Shown here in pieces: positions 39,914 through 39,994 of a stretch of 39,994 nt of DNA. Within the stretch, counting starts at the first letter, position 1; every line of letters starts with the position of its first letter. The notes beneath the pieces are model-generated. The model saw nothing but the letters and a program-made list of their open reading frames with translations, was not told the origin of the DNA and searched no databases. Made by a program: the position numbers and the translations under genes. Source of the DNA: an uncultured Prevotella sp. (GTDB lineage: Bacteria; Bacteroidota; Bacteroidia; Bacteroidales; Bacteroidaceae); the NCBI GenBank assembly GCA_905236875.1, contig CAJOQT010000025.1, positions 1 through 39,994 of the forward strand, read 5' to 3'.

Positions 39914-39994
39914 CGGAAGGTGAGGGATTCAAACCCCCGATACCCGAAAAGGGTATACCGGATTTCGAGTCCAGCGCGATCGATCACTCTGCCA
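39914..39994 (-). tRNA. tRNA-Ser, anticodon CGA (5' end beyond the window)
   Basis: The complement reads from TGGCAGAGTGATCG (D-arm side) through the anticodon stem-loop CTGGA-CTCGAAA-TCCGG. It continues with a long variable arm (TACCC/GGGTA stem, typical of Ser), the T-arm GGGGG-TTTGAAT-CCCTC, acceptor strand ACCTTCC and discriminator G. Only about 7 bases of the 5' acceptor strand fall outside. CCA is not encoded. It reads UCG codons. Confidence 0.9.

Noticed and set aside
39256..39994. Integration site of a mobile element at tRNA-Ser
   Set aside because: tRNA 3' ends are common integration sites, but I see no integrase and no second copy of the tRNA 3' end within the window.

Overview
The window looks like a chromosomal segment from a Prevotella-type member of the Bacteroidales. 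The grounds are: repeated matches to the Bacteroidetes promoter (TTTG, about 20 bp, TAnnTTTG); A/T-rich start regions with no Shine-Dalgarno sequence; a long Rho factor with an Ala/Glu/Pro-rich insert; a TPR/AraC regulator anchored in the membrane; family 5 and family 10-like glycoside hydrolases with C-terminal 'KGIYIHNGKK'/'APGIYLLKS' tails; and many short intergenic tandem repeats. No phage, IS transposase, CRISPR array or rRNA is visible. The assignment rests on gene content and signals, not on a database search.

Layout. 1-343: first copy of a structured dispersed repeat, and the edge of an unrecognised reading frame. 344-4354 (minus): a regulator with lipobox, TPRs, one membrane helix and an AraC-type HTH, followed by a dense operator-like region (2234-2457) and a small envelope operon (67-aa membrane protein, beta-barrel, frameshifted lipoprotein, LolA-like protein). 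4595-6595 (plus): rho. 6650-11389 (minus): tilS, an RlmI-type methyltransferase, an RNase D-like exonuclease and a PafA-type phosphatase in one overlapping operon. 11472-17996 (minus): Dabb protein, C69 peptidase, M23 peptidase, nadC, OmpX-like barrel and CstA. 18126-21778 (plus): two secreted glycoside hydrolases. 21851-23865 (minus): serC-serA.

24052-29614 (minus) is a five-gene nucleotide-sugar operon: a DegT aminotransferase, a CDP-glucose-type nucleotidyltransferase, an epimerase/decarboxylase, a membrane-anchored phosphoesterase and a UDP-sugar dehydrogenase. It diverges from licD and a glycosyltransferase (29716-31609, plus). 31577-36208 (minus) is a tightly overlapping operon of an LTA-synthase-like transferase, a lipid A-type acyltransferase, a Kdo-kinase-like protein and a GT9 heptosyltransferase-like enzyme. 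Together 24-36 kb looks like one surface-glycan/LPS assembly district. 36436-39255 (plus) holds a degenerate ThiE-like protein, prs and a DUF4369/thioredoxin lipoprotein. The right end carries the second copy of the dispersed repeat and a tRNA-Ser(CGA) cut by the window edge.

The most distinctive material lies outside textbook genes. There is a near-perfect inverted repeat centred on the -33 box of the envelope operon with several related dyads upstream. Several unrelated tandem arrays have helical-turn periods (10, 10, 10 and 22 bp). Several ordinary enzymes appear to carry in-frame insertions made of simple-repeat DNA.
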